64,000 nucleotides of DNA from Pseudeuparius sepicola (Eukaryota > Arthropoda > Insecta > Coleoptera > Anthribidae), in the NCBI GenBank assembly GCA_963920635.1, contig OY987298.1, forward strand, positions 20,927,647 to 20,991,646. Direction: 5' to 3'. This document shows positions 21,794-31,111 of this stretch, piece by piece; the first letter of the stretch is position 1, and every line of letters begins with the position of its first letter. The notes beneath the pieces were generated by a model. It was not told where the DNA came from, did not search any database, and saw only the letters and a program-made list of their open reading frames with translations. A program made the translations under genes and the position numbers.

Positions 21794-24700
21794 ATACCGT
21801 TGACAATAGCAATCTATATTATATTAAAGATAATACCGATAAGTACAAAATTTTAATTGACACAGGAGCTGGTATTTCAATTTTCAAACCAGAGACGGTT
21901 CAGCAATTTTTAAATCGATGTCCAGAAAATTTTCAAATTAAAGGTATTTCTGGCCAATCAATTCCTATTACTGAAGCGGTATTTGTTTCTTTTACGGGTC
22001 CTCTTTCTCCCCATAAAGTTTATATTTGCGATCTAGATATAGGATTCGACGGAATTTTAGGCGCTGACTTTTTAGAAAGGTACGGTGCAGTAGTAGATTT
22101 TAGGAATAAACAATTAATTACGTACTATAAGGTACACGAATTACTCAAAGACGGAGATGAATTAAACGAGTTAACGAATAATAATGATAATAATAATCGA
22201 GTTGTTTATAAAAGACAAGTTAATGTTGACGAAAGATACGATAGCCTTCATATAAACGCTTATGAACGAAATAATAATAATAATAACGATTACACGGAAA
22301 ATATAAATAATTTTGAAAGCGAAAATACGAGTTATAATATAAATCAGGTTACGATAGAACCGCGTTGCGAAAAAATATGCAAGTTTCATACGAATAAATA
22401 TACGAATAAAGAAATGATTTTATGCGCACAACGAGTAGAAAAGGTATACGTGCCAAATGCTATAGTAAAAATAAACGAAGACGGTAATTTTTATACGACA
22501 ATATTAAACGCTAATGCCATAACAAAGGATATTTGTTTCGAAGAATTTGAATTTGAGCCTTACATTAAAGAAACGAACGCTAGTGCTAATATTATTTGTA
22601 ATTTTAATAAAACGAAAAGCAGAGTAGAAGAAATAAAAGAATCATTAAGGCTAGAACATTTAAACGAAGAAGAAAAGGAATTAATTACTAATTTATGTTT
22701 GAATTTTGAAGATATATTTTACTTTGACGGAGATTTTTTAAGTTTTACTAATGAAATAAAACATACTATCGATACAGGCGACGCTAAGCCAATTTTTACT
22801 AAATCTTATCGATATCCACAAGTTCACAAGGAAGAAGTAAAAACACAAATTAATAAAATGCTTTCTCAAGGAATAATTAGACCTTCTGTTTCACCATGGT
22901 CGTCCCCAGTATGGGTCGTTCCAAAAAAATTAGACGCTTCAGGCAAACAAAAATGGAGAATCGTAATTGATTATCGGAAATTAAATGAATTAACAGTTAA
23001 TGACAGGTATCCACTGCCTAATATTTCAGATATATTAGATCAGTTGGGTAATTGCCATTATTTTACTACTTTAGATTTGGCTTCTGGTTTTCAACAAATT
23101 GAAATGAATCCAGAAGACATTTCGAAAACTGCTTTTTCCGTTGAAAATGGACATTTCGAATATTTACGTATGCCCTTTGGCCTTCGTAATGCGCCCTCAA
23201 CCTTTCAGAGGGTTATGGATAATATACTAATGGGAATACAAAACGAAAAGTGCTTAGTTTACATGGACGACATTATTATTTATTCTTCCACAATTAATGA
23301 ACATATCTCTCGTATTACTGAAGTTTTTCAAAGATTAAGAAATTCAAATCTAAAAATACAGCCAGATAAGTGTGAATTCTTACGAAAAGAAGTAATTTAT
23401 TTAGGACATGTTATTACACCTGAAGGGGTCAAACCAAATCCACAAAAAGTACAAGCTGTTATCGATTTTCCTCAACCTGCCAATACTAAACAAATTAAAC
23501 AATTTTTGGGTCTTACTGGTTACTACAGGAAGTTTATTCCAAACTTCGCAAAAATGACAAAGCCTTTAACTCGACTTTTAAGAAAAGACGTACCATTTAT
23601 TTTTGATAAAGATTGTCGTGAATCTTTCGAACAACTTAAAAATGCATTAATAACTTCACCAATTCTAATATATCCTAATTTTGAAAAAGAATTTGTTTTA
23701 ACTACAGATGCAAGCGCTTTTGCTGTAGGCGCGGTACTTTCGCAAGGACCTGTTGGAAATGATCTTCCCATAGCATACTTTTCAAGAACCTTAAGTCCAG
23801 CAGAAATGAAATATAGCGTTATAGAGAAAGAACTTTTGGCAATAATTGCTGCCGTAAAAAACTATAGACCTTATCTTTTCGGACGAAAATTCTTATTGGT
23901 TACAGATCATAGACCTTTAACCTGGCTTTTCTCAATAAAAGATCCCGGTAGTCGTTTAGCACGTTGGCGACTTAAATTAGAAGAATATAATTATCAAATA
24001 ATTTATAAACCTGGAAAAATTAATCGAAATGCCGACGCTTTATCTCGAATCAAAATCAATCATATAAAAGAAGCTGTTTCCTTTCATACTTCCCTAGACG
24101 AACCATCTACTTCCCATGATAATCCTCAAGACATTGACCCGCCTATTGACAATAATGAGACTGACGAAATTGCTATAATCTGTAATGAATTTGACAGATT
24201 TTTTGATCTATACAAGACGACTTCAATGATCGACTATTCTAAAATCCAATATACAAATAATCAACTTTTAGACAAAACACACAAGGACATTGTACTAATT
24301 TTTCAACAAGACAAATTAACAGACCTTCACGAAAAAGTTATTGATGATTTACTTGAGCTAAATCCTGATTTTAACTATAATAAAGCAAATGTTCTTTCCA
24401 GTCAAACCGTAGCTAAAAGAAAATATTATATAATTCCTGTTCCTTTTAATTTTGAAACCGCAATACAAGTACTCTTCATATCTCTTTATTACATTAAAGA
24501 TATATTCGAAGAAAATAAAACTTATTACATTGAAAACAATCCAGATTTTCCAATTTTAGAAATGTTTAATTTTTTGTTCTCAGATAAAAATTTCCAACTA
24601 ACAATTTGTCAGAACATTGTGACTATACCAGACGAAGACCAAATACCTATAATAATAGATCAATTTCATTCAGGCAAGACAAACTTACATCGAGGAATAA

Positions 24701-26169
24701 ACGAAACAATTAGACGCATCAAACAAAAATATAATTGGACAGGACTAACTAAAGACGTCGAAACATTTATTCGGCAGTGCGAAATCTGCCAAAAGACAAA
24801 AATTTGTAGACAAAACTTGGACAGTCCCTTAGTTATTACCGAAACTCCTAAAACTCCTTTCGAAAGAATAAATATCGACATCCTAGAAATCCCAGTAAAA
24901 AATAATATCCTTACGATAAGAGACGAACTAAAAAAATTTACCCAAGCTTATGCACTTCCTAATAAAACAGCGAGATCTGTAGTAGACGCTCTTTTACTCT
25001 ATTTTCAACATTTTGGAACTCCTTTAAGAATCCATTGCGATGTAGGTAAAGAATTTAATAATCAATTAATGAAAGATCTTTGTAAATTATACAATATAAA
25101 ATTAACTTTCTCTAGTGTTAGTCATCCGCAATCAAATGGCTCCTTAGAAAGATTTCATGCCACCTTAACTGAAATGATACGCGCATGTAGTACAGAAAAT
25201 CCTAACGAACACCCATTTCAAATGCTCCCTTACGCTTGTATAGCATATAACAATTCTATAAATAAAACACACGGCTTTACTCCTTACGAATTGCTATTCG
25301 GTCACACCTCGTCTCGACCTCCAGAAGTTTTGTATAATCAGCAAGAATTAATCTCTAAGTACGTTCGCGATTTAAACAATAAAATAAAGCATTATTATGA
25401 AGTGGCAAGAAAGCGTACGGATATGCGCAAACAAAAGGCGAAACAGCGATTTGATACACACGTTTCGGAGCAGCGACAATTTCGCGTAGGAGAAAAGGTT
25501 TATGTCAAGGAGTCCCAAATAAAAAATAAACTAGCTAACAAATTTAATGGACCCTATAAAATTAAAGAAATTTATACGAATTCAGCTTTGCTACATAACC
25601 CAATTACTAACCAAACTACAAAAATGAATTTTGATATGCTAAAGAAATGTCACGAATTACAGGAAGAAGAACTAACGGTTAAAGAATTCTTTTATACTCT
25701 AGATCGAAAAATCCCTATTGAAAATAATAACGTTTCCATTGAACTGGGCAACTTATTTGATGCCCCTGAAAATATTTCATTAGCTCACTGTGTATCTAAA
25801 GATTTAGAAATGAATGCAGGAATTGCAAAAGAATTTAAGAATAAATTTGGACACGTAGATGAACTAAAAAATCAAAATAAGTCAATTGGTGAAATAGCAG
25901 TACTTCAACTTCCGACAAGAAATATTTATTATTTAATAACTAAAGAATTTTTCTATTATAAACCAACTTATGCTAATTTATTTAATTGCATGAAGGAATT
26001 ACGAACAAATTGTCTCGAGAGCACTGATGAAAAAGATAAAATTATAGCTATACCCAAGCTAGCTTGTGGATTAGACAAATTAGATTGGGACACAGTTCTC
26101 CCTATGATCAAATATATTTTCAAAAATACTGATATTAAAATAATTTGTTATATCGAACCAAGTTCCTAA
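21673..26169 (+). CDS. pol: Pol polyprotein, element A: PR-RT-RNase H-IN-macro domain
   Basis: Frame is open from 21673, in -1 relation to gag; the first in-frame ATG is 22414. Protease has LIDTGAGIS (21853) and GILGADFL (22060). RT has WRIVIDYRKLN, FTTLDLASGFQQ and YMDD at about 23260. RNase H has TTDASAFAVGAVLSQ and TDHRPL. The integrase zinc finger is H-H-C-C (24664-24790), and the catalytic residues lie in NIDIL, HCDVGKEF and SNGSLERFH. A C-terminal macro domain runs about 25730-26157. It has AHCVSKD, NAGIA, YYLITK, KPTY (Lys codon 25960) and ACGLDKLDW (Asp codon 26074), the pattern of TARG1/OARD1 ADP-ribosyl hydrolases. No stop interrupts it. A macro domain is not a standard part of Ty3/gypsy Pol. 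Confidence 0.93.
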   Translation, partial: NSPTTLSGPKRKFSINSLGPESYSQLQKSWYDQYGPNVCINTVDNSNLYYIKDNTDKYKILIDTGAGISIFKPETVQQFLNRCPENFQIKGISGQSIPITEAVFVSFTGPLSPHKVYICDLDIGFDGILGADFLERYGAVVDFRNKQLITYYKVHELLKDGDELNELTNNNDNNNRVVYKRQVNVDERYDSLHINAYERNNNNNNDYTENINNFESENTSYNINQVTIEPRCEKICKFHTNKYTNKEMILCAQRVEKVYVPNAIVKINEDGNFYTTILNANAITKDICFEEFEFEPYIKETNASANIICNFNKTKSRVEEIKESLRLEHLNEEEKELITNLCLNFEDIFYFDGDFLSFTNEIKHTIDTGDAKPIFTKSYRYPQVHKEEVKTQINKMLSQGIIRPSVSPWSSPVWVVPKKLDASGKQKWRIVIDYRKLNELTVNDRYPLPNISDILDQLGNCHYFTTLDLASGFQQIEMNPEDISKTAFSVENGHFEYLRMPFGLRNAPSTFQRVMDNILMGIQNEKCLVYMDDIIIYSSTINEHISRITEVFQRLRNSNLKIQPDKCEFLRKEVIYLGHVITPEGVKPNPQKVQAVIDFPQPANTKQIKQFLGLTGYYRKFIPNFAKMTKPLTRLLRKDVPFIFDKDCRESFEQLKNALITSPILIYPNFEKEFVLTTDASAFAVGAVLSQGPVGNDLPIAYFSRTLSPAEMKYSVIEKELLAIIAAVKNYRPYLFGRKFLLVTDHRPLTWLFSIKDPGSRLARWRLKLEEYNYQIIYKPGKINRNADALSRIKINHIKEAVSFHTSLDEPSTSHDNPQDIDPPIDNNETDEIAIICNEFDRFFDLYKTTSMIDYSKIQYTNNQLLDKTHKDIVLIFQQDKLTDLHEKVIDDLLELNPDFNYNKANVLSSQTVAKRKYYIIPVPFNFETAIQVLFISLYYIKDIFEENKTYYIENNPDFPILEMFNFLFSDKNFQLTICQNIVTIPDEDQIPIIIDQFHSGKTNLHRGINETIRRIKQKYNWTGLTKDVETFIRQCEICQKTKICRQNLDSPLVITETPKTPFERINIDILEIPVKNNILTIRDELKKFTQAYALPNKTARSVVDALLLYFQHFGTPLRIHCDVGKEFNNQLMKDLCKLYNIKLTFSSVSHPQSNGSLERFHATLTEMIRACSTENPNEHPFQMLPYACIAYNNSINKTHGFTPYELLFGHTSSRPPEVLYNQQELISKYVRDLNNKIKHYYEVARKRTDMRKQKAKQRFDTHVSEQRQFRVGEKVYVKESQIKNKLANKFNGPYKIKEIYTNSALLHNPITNQTTKMNFDMLKKCHELQEEELTVKEFFYTLDRKIPIENNNVSIELGNLFDAPENISLAHCVSKDLEMNAGIAKEFKNKFGHVDELKNQNKSIGEIAVLQLPTRNIYYLITKEFFYYKPTYANLFNCMKELRTNCLESTDEKDKIIAIPKLACGLDKLDWDTVLPMIKYIFKNTDIKIICYIEPSS
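21706..21712 (+). promoter_or_regulatory. Slippery heptamer A AAT TTT for -1 gag/pol frameshift
   Basis: In the gag frame the codons are GAA AAT TTT CAA, giving X XXY YYZ with X=A and Y=T. The site lies within the zone (21673-21793) where gag and pol frames are both open. Element B has the same heptamer in the same phase at its own gag/pol overlap. No downstream pseudoknot was modelled. Confidence 0.65.
25730..26157 (+). other. Macro domain (TARG1/OARD1-like) at the C-terminus of Pol A
   Basis: About 143 residues following the integrase C-terminal region. It starts SIELGNLFDAPENISLAHCV and ends near IICYIEP. It matches the family along its length, including GDLF-like strand 1, AHCVS, GAGIA-like NAGIA, the IGEIAVL strand, YYLITK, KPTY and GLD. 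The TARG1 catalytic lysine and aspartate are both present. Likely activity is removal of ADP-ribose from proteins, or ADP-ribose binding. Confidence 0.88.
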
Positions 26170-28061
26170 TTCTGAAACTTCGTTACAGATTTTCTTTGTT
26201 CGCTACCGCTATGGCACAATATACACTGCGACCAATTAATAACACCATAGGCGTGTTCTATCAAGAGCAATCCGGACTCAAAATTTCTAATGACAAGTGG
26301 AGTTTATTGGTATATAAAGACATTTCATCTCTAAAAACAACATTCGAAAATAATAATAAAATTTTAGAAAATATGCAATTTATAATTCAACCAAAAGACG
26401 TACGAATGGCCGCCTTTCTAAGCGAAGTTAAGTCACATCTCACTTTACTAAATCAACTTTCCGAAAACATTGCGCTCAAATTTGAAGAATTAGCTATTGA
26501 TGTAAGAAGATATAAAAGAGGTTTAATTAATGGTTTAGGGTCAGTTTGGAAATTTATTACCGGAAATTTAGACGCTTCAGACGGACAGTATTATAACGAT
26601 TGTATCGACAAAATTAACAGAGACGAACACGAATTAGAAAAATTAATGAAAAAACAAATTTTAGTAACTACTTCAGTTATCAAAAACTTTAACGACTCTA
26701 TCAACAAATTACAAATTGATGAAATTACTTTTAATAATGACATAAAACAAATCGAAAATTACATTTATAACATTTCTGATAATTTTAATTATTACACTGC
26801 AAAATTACAAGTTTTAGAGATGGCCGAAAGACTCCTAGAATCCTATACCTTTATCGAAAGCAATTTAAATGACATTCTAAACTCTATTACTTTTGCAAAA
26901 CTACATATCATTCACACGTCAGTTATAACTCCTGAAGACCTAGTTCATCATTTGCAAATAATCGCTCAACTTTTAAACAAAAATAATTTGCCCTTAACTC
27001 CTCAACTTCTAAATGTTGCAACTTATCTTGATTTTATAGAACTAAAGGTTTTTCAAACAGAAAATAGACTTGTTTTTATATTAGACATTCCTTTAGTAGA
27101 ACCTCAATGGTATACTCTTTATAGAATTTATCCTATTCCAATTTTCGACAATAAAACTGGATTTTATCACATGGTATCCACTGATACTAAATTTGTAGCA
27201 AAAAGCGATGACCCAACTCTCTATGTAATTCTCTATGATATAAAAAATTGTAAAGAACTAGCATTTGATTTAATAATGTGCAAAGATTTATATCCTACTC
27301 CTATTGACTCACATTCAAGATGTGAAGCTCAATTATTAGAGGTAAAAACCCATTTACCTAATACTTGTGACATAGTCACAATTTCAATTGAAAGTTACAA
27401 TGTACAATTGATTCAAGAGAATCAATGGTTAATAATTTTAAGTGAAATATTTCCTATAACTATTAAGTGCAAAAATCAAAATCCTTTGACTATAATGCTA
27501 GACAAAACTTCAATTTTAACGTTAAAATCTGAATGCATTGCTTATATTGGAAGTACTAAAATTCAAACGAAAAATTTAAATAAATCTAATCAAACCTATA
27601 AATTTCACCCAATTAATATACCATTTGAATGTTGCAAAGAAACTCCAAATAAACTAAAATATCCTGACTTAAAACCTTTACAACTAAATAAATTTAATTA
27701 TGACGATTTAAATGTCGCAAAGCATAAATTAGACGAATATGCAAAGGATCTTGATAATATTATTAACGAACCAACTGTAAATAAGTATACGCCAATATTG
27801 ACATATCTATCCATTGCTTTAATCATACTTTTAATTATTGTGTACTTTTATTTTAAATGTAAAAAGTCTAGGAACATTAAAATAGGCATTATTACTACTA
27901 ATAACGGAGACGATCCTCCACAACCTCCTAGAACACGAAATCGCGTTTTTCAAAATTTAAGAAAATTTGTTACTGTCAAAAGAAGACCTTCGTATAGATT
28001 GGACGAACCTCGCGAAGAAGAAGAAATTCAACTAAATTCTAATACTAAAACATATGCCTAA
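26145..28061 (+). CDS. env: Envelope-like glycoprotein, element A
   Basis: This 638-residue reading frame overlaps the end of pol by 25 nt. An N-terminal hydrophobic stretch (about residues 7-24) can serve as signal peptide; another Met at 26211 lies at its end. A basic cleavage motif, RRYKRG, at about residues 119-124 precedes a glycine-rich segment (LINGLGS) as in errantivirus Env proteins related to baculovirus F. A single transmembrane helix (about 549-570) is followed by a charged cytoplasmic tail rich in Arg, Pro and Glu. In relatives Env mediates membrane fusion and is made from a spliced RNA; no splice sites were assigned here. The frame is intact. Confidence 0.88.
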   Translation: MLYRTKFLILKLRYRFSLFATAMAQYTLRPINNTIGVFYQEQSGLKISNDKWSLLVYKDISSLKTTFENNNKILENMQFIIQPKDVRMAAFLSEVKSHLTLLNQLSENIALKFEELAIDVRRYKRGLINGLGSVWKFITGNLDASDGQYYNDCIDKINRDEHELEKLMKKQILVTTSVIKNFNDSINKLQIDEITFNNDIKQIENYIYNISDNFNYYTAKLQVLEMAERLLESYTFIESNLNDILNSITFAKLHIIHTSVITPEDLVHHLQIIAQLLNKNNLPLTPQLLNVATYLDFIELKVFQTENRLVFILDIPLVEPQWYTLYRIYPIPIFDNKTGFYHMVSTDTKFVAKSDDPTLYVILYDIKNCKELAFDLIMCKDLYPTPIDSHSRCEAQLLEVKTHLPNTCDIVTISIESYNVQLIQENQWLIILSEIFPITIKCKNQNPLTIMLDKTSILTLKSECIAYIGSTKIQTKNLNKSNQTYKFHPINIPFECCKETPNKLKYPDLKPLQLNKFNYDDLNVAKHKLDEYAKDLDNIINEPTVNKYTPILTYLSIALIILLIIVYFYFKCKKSRNIKIGIITTNNGDDPPQPPRTRNRVFQNLRKFVTVKRRPSYRLDEPREEEEIQLNSNTKTYA

Positions 28062-28098
28062 TTTAATGTCAAAATTTGTTAACACAAATTTTTAATAT

Positions 28099-28109
28099 AA
28101 GGGGGAAGG
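28099..28109 (+). promoter_or_regulatory. Polypurine tract, element A
   Basis: AAGGGGGAAGG directly precedes the 3' LTR and is the expected primer for plus-strand DNA synthesis. Confidence 0.85.
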
Positions 28110-28521
28110 TGTTATATCCGACCTCAAGCATCACCTTGATCATAACCTTGTTTTTACCCTTGATTCTGTTTACTGTTGGATATTATGTTCTCATTCTCTA
28201 TTGTTCAAGATGCTTACTACAAAGATATCATTTTCCATTGTATATTGTTCTAGAATGATTACTAGAACATATCATATTCCTTTTGAGTATTGTTAAAACT
28301 TGCTTACTGCAAGAATTGCAGAATTTGATCTTCCCTTTGTCTTTATATTCTTTTCCCATGAGAACCACAACACCTCAGCATAACAGATCTGTATAAATAG
28401 GACCTAGTAAAGTAAGAGTGTTAATTCTAGTCTTGTCTGTAGTCTAAGCCGAAACTCTGTAACTCGCGTTACTCAAATAAAAGTTTTTTAAAAAGTCTTC
28501 GTCTTCACGTCGCCCGTAACA
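28110..28521 (+). repeat. 3' LTR of element A
   Basis: 412 bp, same as the 5' LTR except for one substitution seen by eye (TTGATTCTG here, TTAATTCTG there). TATA follows at 28522-28525 as target duplication. A short open frame at its start is an artefact. Confidence 0.95.
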
Positions 28522-29681
28522 TATATGTATTGTTATAGGTACACGTACAACTAAGAATTTACTTGCCGAGCCATTTAATTTTAATCCCTACTAGGTATTA
28601 CAAGATATTCCATGAAGCTAAACGTAATCTATGTGAAATTTACTTTTAAATTACTTATTATTCCATTTGATTACGTTATTTTACAGATTCATATATTTTA
28701 CATGTACGATAATAATTGAATATTGCCCTAGCAGTCAATATATTAACATGTAATTGCAACGCCGCTTAGCCGTCCTCCCCCGAATTTTCACAGTTTAGTC
28801 ATCCGTCGAGATGCATAGGCATTGTCTCCGCAGAGTGCTCTATAATAATTATTAATTATATTGATTGTATTAGCAATTTTCTTACGCTGTGTTTGTATTA
28901 TTTAGTGCAAAGTGTAGCTACATGTGTGTAGTGAGAACCGCAAGGACTGTAATAAAAGGCTGGTACATGTGGGATACAAATGCGCAGTGTGTCAAAGCAG
29001 AAAATTTGCCGTCGTAATGGAGAACAAAATTTTTTTTATAAAATCGGACTGCTTGAACGAAAGTTTTGTAAAAGCTTTCTGTGAGGTTATCCGCCTGAAG
29101 TAAGTACCTACCACCATTACTTATTCAATGGTACCACCACCACCTTATAGAATTTAAGTATCCAAAGATTTGTTTTCGAGAAGGGGTGGCGACAAGGTAA
29201 AAGAAACCAAACAGTAAATTTAAAGTGATAAATTGTATAAATCGACTATGCAGAAGAAACTAGTAAGGAATACTGGAAGGAGAAAGAAGAGGGAATACGG
29301 AACGAAGAAATAAGGTTTCTATTTAAAGACTAGTTAATAGGAGTATAATATAGGTAATAATACTAGATAATATAGTATAATAATATAATATAGTAAAATA
29401 ATGTTTATTTTTTCAATAAAACTATTAAAAACAAGTAGGTTCAGAATAATTTTCTTCTCACAATTAATAATATGGTTACAGTACGTTCTCTTTCAGTATT
29501 TAAAAATCTCACAGCTAATAAAATTGAACAAACATATTGCACGATATTCTATTAGGTTCTTTTATCATCCCCATGATCATTTCGGAATTAGACACATAAT
29601 GAATTTACTGACTGTTCAAATAGGTGGACATAATATTATAATTTTAATACCACAAATACACATTCAAAATTTATAAGACAC
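28522..29681. other. No gene recognised
   Basis: AT-rich sequence without motif-bearing frames. Irregular TAATATAATATAG runs at 29340-29400 foreshadow the long microsatellite that follows. A 91-codon frame at 29401-29676 has no family signature. Confidence 0.3.
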
Positions 29682-30082
29682 AATATATAATATATAATAT
29701 ATAATATATAATATATAATATATAATATATAATATATAATATATAATATATAATATATAATATATAATATATAATATATAATATATAATATATAATATAT
29801 AATATATAATATATAATATATAATATATAATATATAATATATAATATATAATATATAATATATAATATATAATATATAATATATAATATATAATATATAA
29901 TATATAATATATAATATATAATATATAATATATAATATATAATATATAATATATAATATATAATATATAATATATAATATATAATATATAATATATAATA
30001 TATAATATATAATATATAATATATAATATATAATATATAATATATAATATATAATATATAATATATAATATATAATATATAA
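29682..30082. repeat. Heptanucleotide microsatellite (AATATAT)n, about 57 copies
   Basis: An almost uninterrupted 7-bp unit over about 400 bp. Because 7 is prime to 3, minus-strand frames read as a 7-residue Ile/Tyr/Leu repeat without stops. The long open frames here are therefore repeat artefacts. Confidence 0.97.
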
Positions 30083-30938
30083 CAATAATAAAATAAATGG
30101 AATAAAAAGTGTTTAAATAGTTATGTATTGGAGAGGTATAAAATTGATTCAAGCTTAAGCTTAGGCCTGCCTCTCTAGTAAACTAGTACATTTAGTGAAA
30201 TAATAGTTAAGTATTTTGCTGTACCAAGGCACTGAAGTTCAACAGTGAGGTTGAAACGTTGAATGATCAACTGTAAATATCATTCAATATCCATGTAGGT
30301 AAACGTTTTTTAAATTATTTGCTCAATGTATTTTTTTGTACACATTCACGGAAAACCTGAGAATCTACTGTAAATATCATCCAAAATACATGTTTGTTCA
30401 AGTTTTTTTTAATTATTTTTCTACGTAAAATTGCTGTTGGGGAACTGAATTTTCCTTTGCAAAGCCATTTAAAATTCAGTTAGTTAATGGAATCTAGGGT
30501 ATTATTACAATATATTAACATTTAAATATTACCTTTAAAAATAATTAAATGCTTGGAAAATTGTTACATGTTTTTACTAGGAATTTTATGAAACTGGAGG
30601 TAGAAGTAATTTTACCTGTACAAGTTAGGTATACCTACCTATTGTTAGACATGGTAAAATTACCGGGACTTTTTTACTGTGTAGCTTGTGGATAGGGGAG
30701 ATTACTACGACCATTTAATAAACTTATACGGTAGACATTGTTGTGCATTTAGTTTTTTGCCGTAGATTACCTGATTACCTAACCCATTCCCAACGTTGTT
30801 TTTAGCCTAATGTTCACGTTCATACACAACCCAGCAACCCAACTTTCTACAATTTTGCTTCGAATCTTGACATTTGCTGCACAACTGCAGTTTTGTCAAA
30901 AACAATAGAACTGCATATCTGCAAAACTGTAAATCAAG
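30083..30938. repeat. Unassigned repeats: lone palindrome arm and a ~110-bp diverged duplication
   Basis: Positions 30221-30242 match one arm of the palindrome in the tandem units at 11.5-12.9 kb. The block from about 30268 (CTGTAAATATCATTCAATAT) recurs in diverged form from about 30368 (CTGTAAATATCATCCAAAAT). Nothing coding was seen. Confidence 0.5.
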
Positions 30939-31111
30939 TAGGGGAGACCGGTGTTGATTGCAACCGGTCGAAAGTAACACGACCGATAACCGCGCCATCT
31001 CTTTCAGTTGTACTGAAACGCGCGGGTGAGGCAAAGCAGAAAGCTGGCCGGCTGTCTGGTATTCAGTTAGAATGCATCCTGCGTGCACGCCGCTCATTTA
31101 GTAGACAAACG

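Larger units (their letters stand above)
19846..28521 (+). mobile_element. LTR element A: full-length errantivirus-like Ty3/gypsy endogenous retrovirus
   Basis: Two 412-bp LTRs (TGTTATATCC...CGTAACA) bracket a tRNA-Leu primer site, gag, pol, env and a polypurine tract. A 4-bp TATA target duplication is at 19842-19845 and 28522-28525. I see a single LTR mismatch (an A/G in the LTR at 19899-19902 versus its 3' partner), so insertion is recent. All three genes are open. Unusually, pol ends in a macro domain. Related lineages prefer TATA-like targets, consistent with this site. Confidence 0.95.

Noticed and set aside
25730..26157. Macro domain as a separate host gene next to the retrovirus
   Set aside because: It is in frame with integrase with no stop or intron, lies inside the LTRs and before env, and a comparable domain is inside pol of element B.
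29682..30082. CRISPR-like array
   Set aside because: Uniform 7-bp units without spacers, in a eukaryotic window with no cas genes.
29636..30152. Long minus-strand open frames of 149 and 162 codons
   Set aside because: They translate the 7-bp microsatellite; no frame of this repeat contains a stop, so openness has no meaning.
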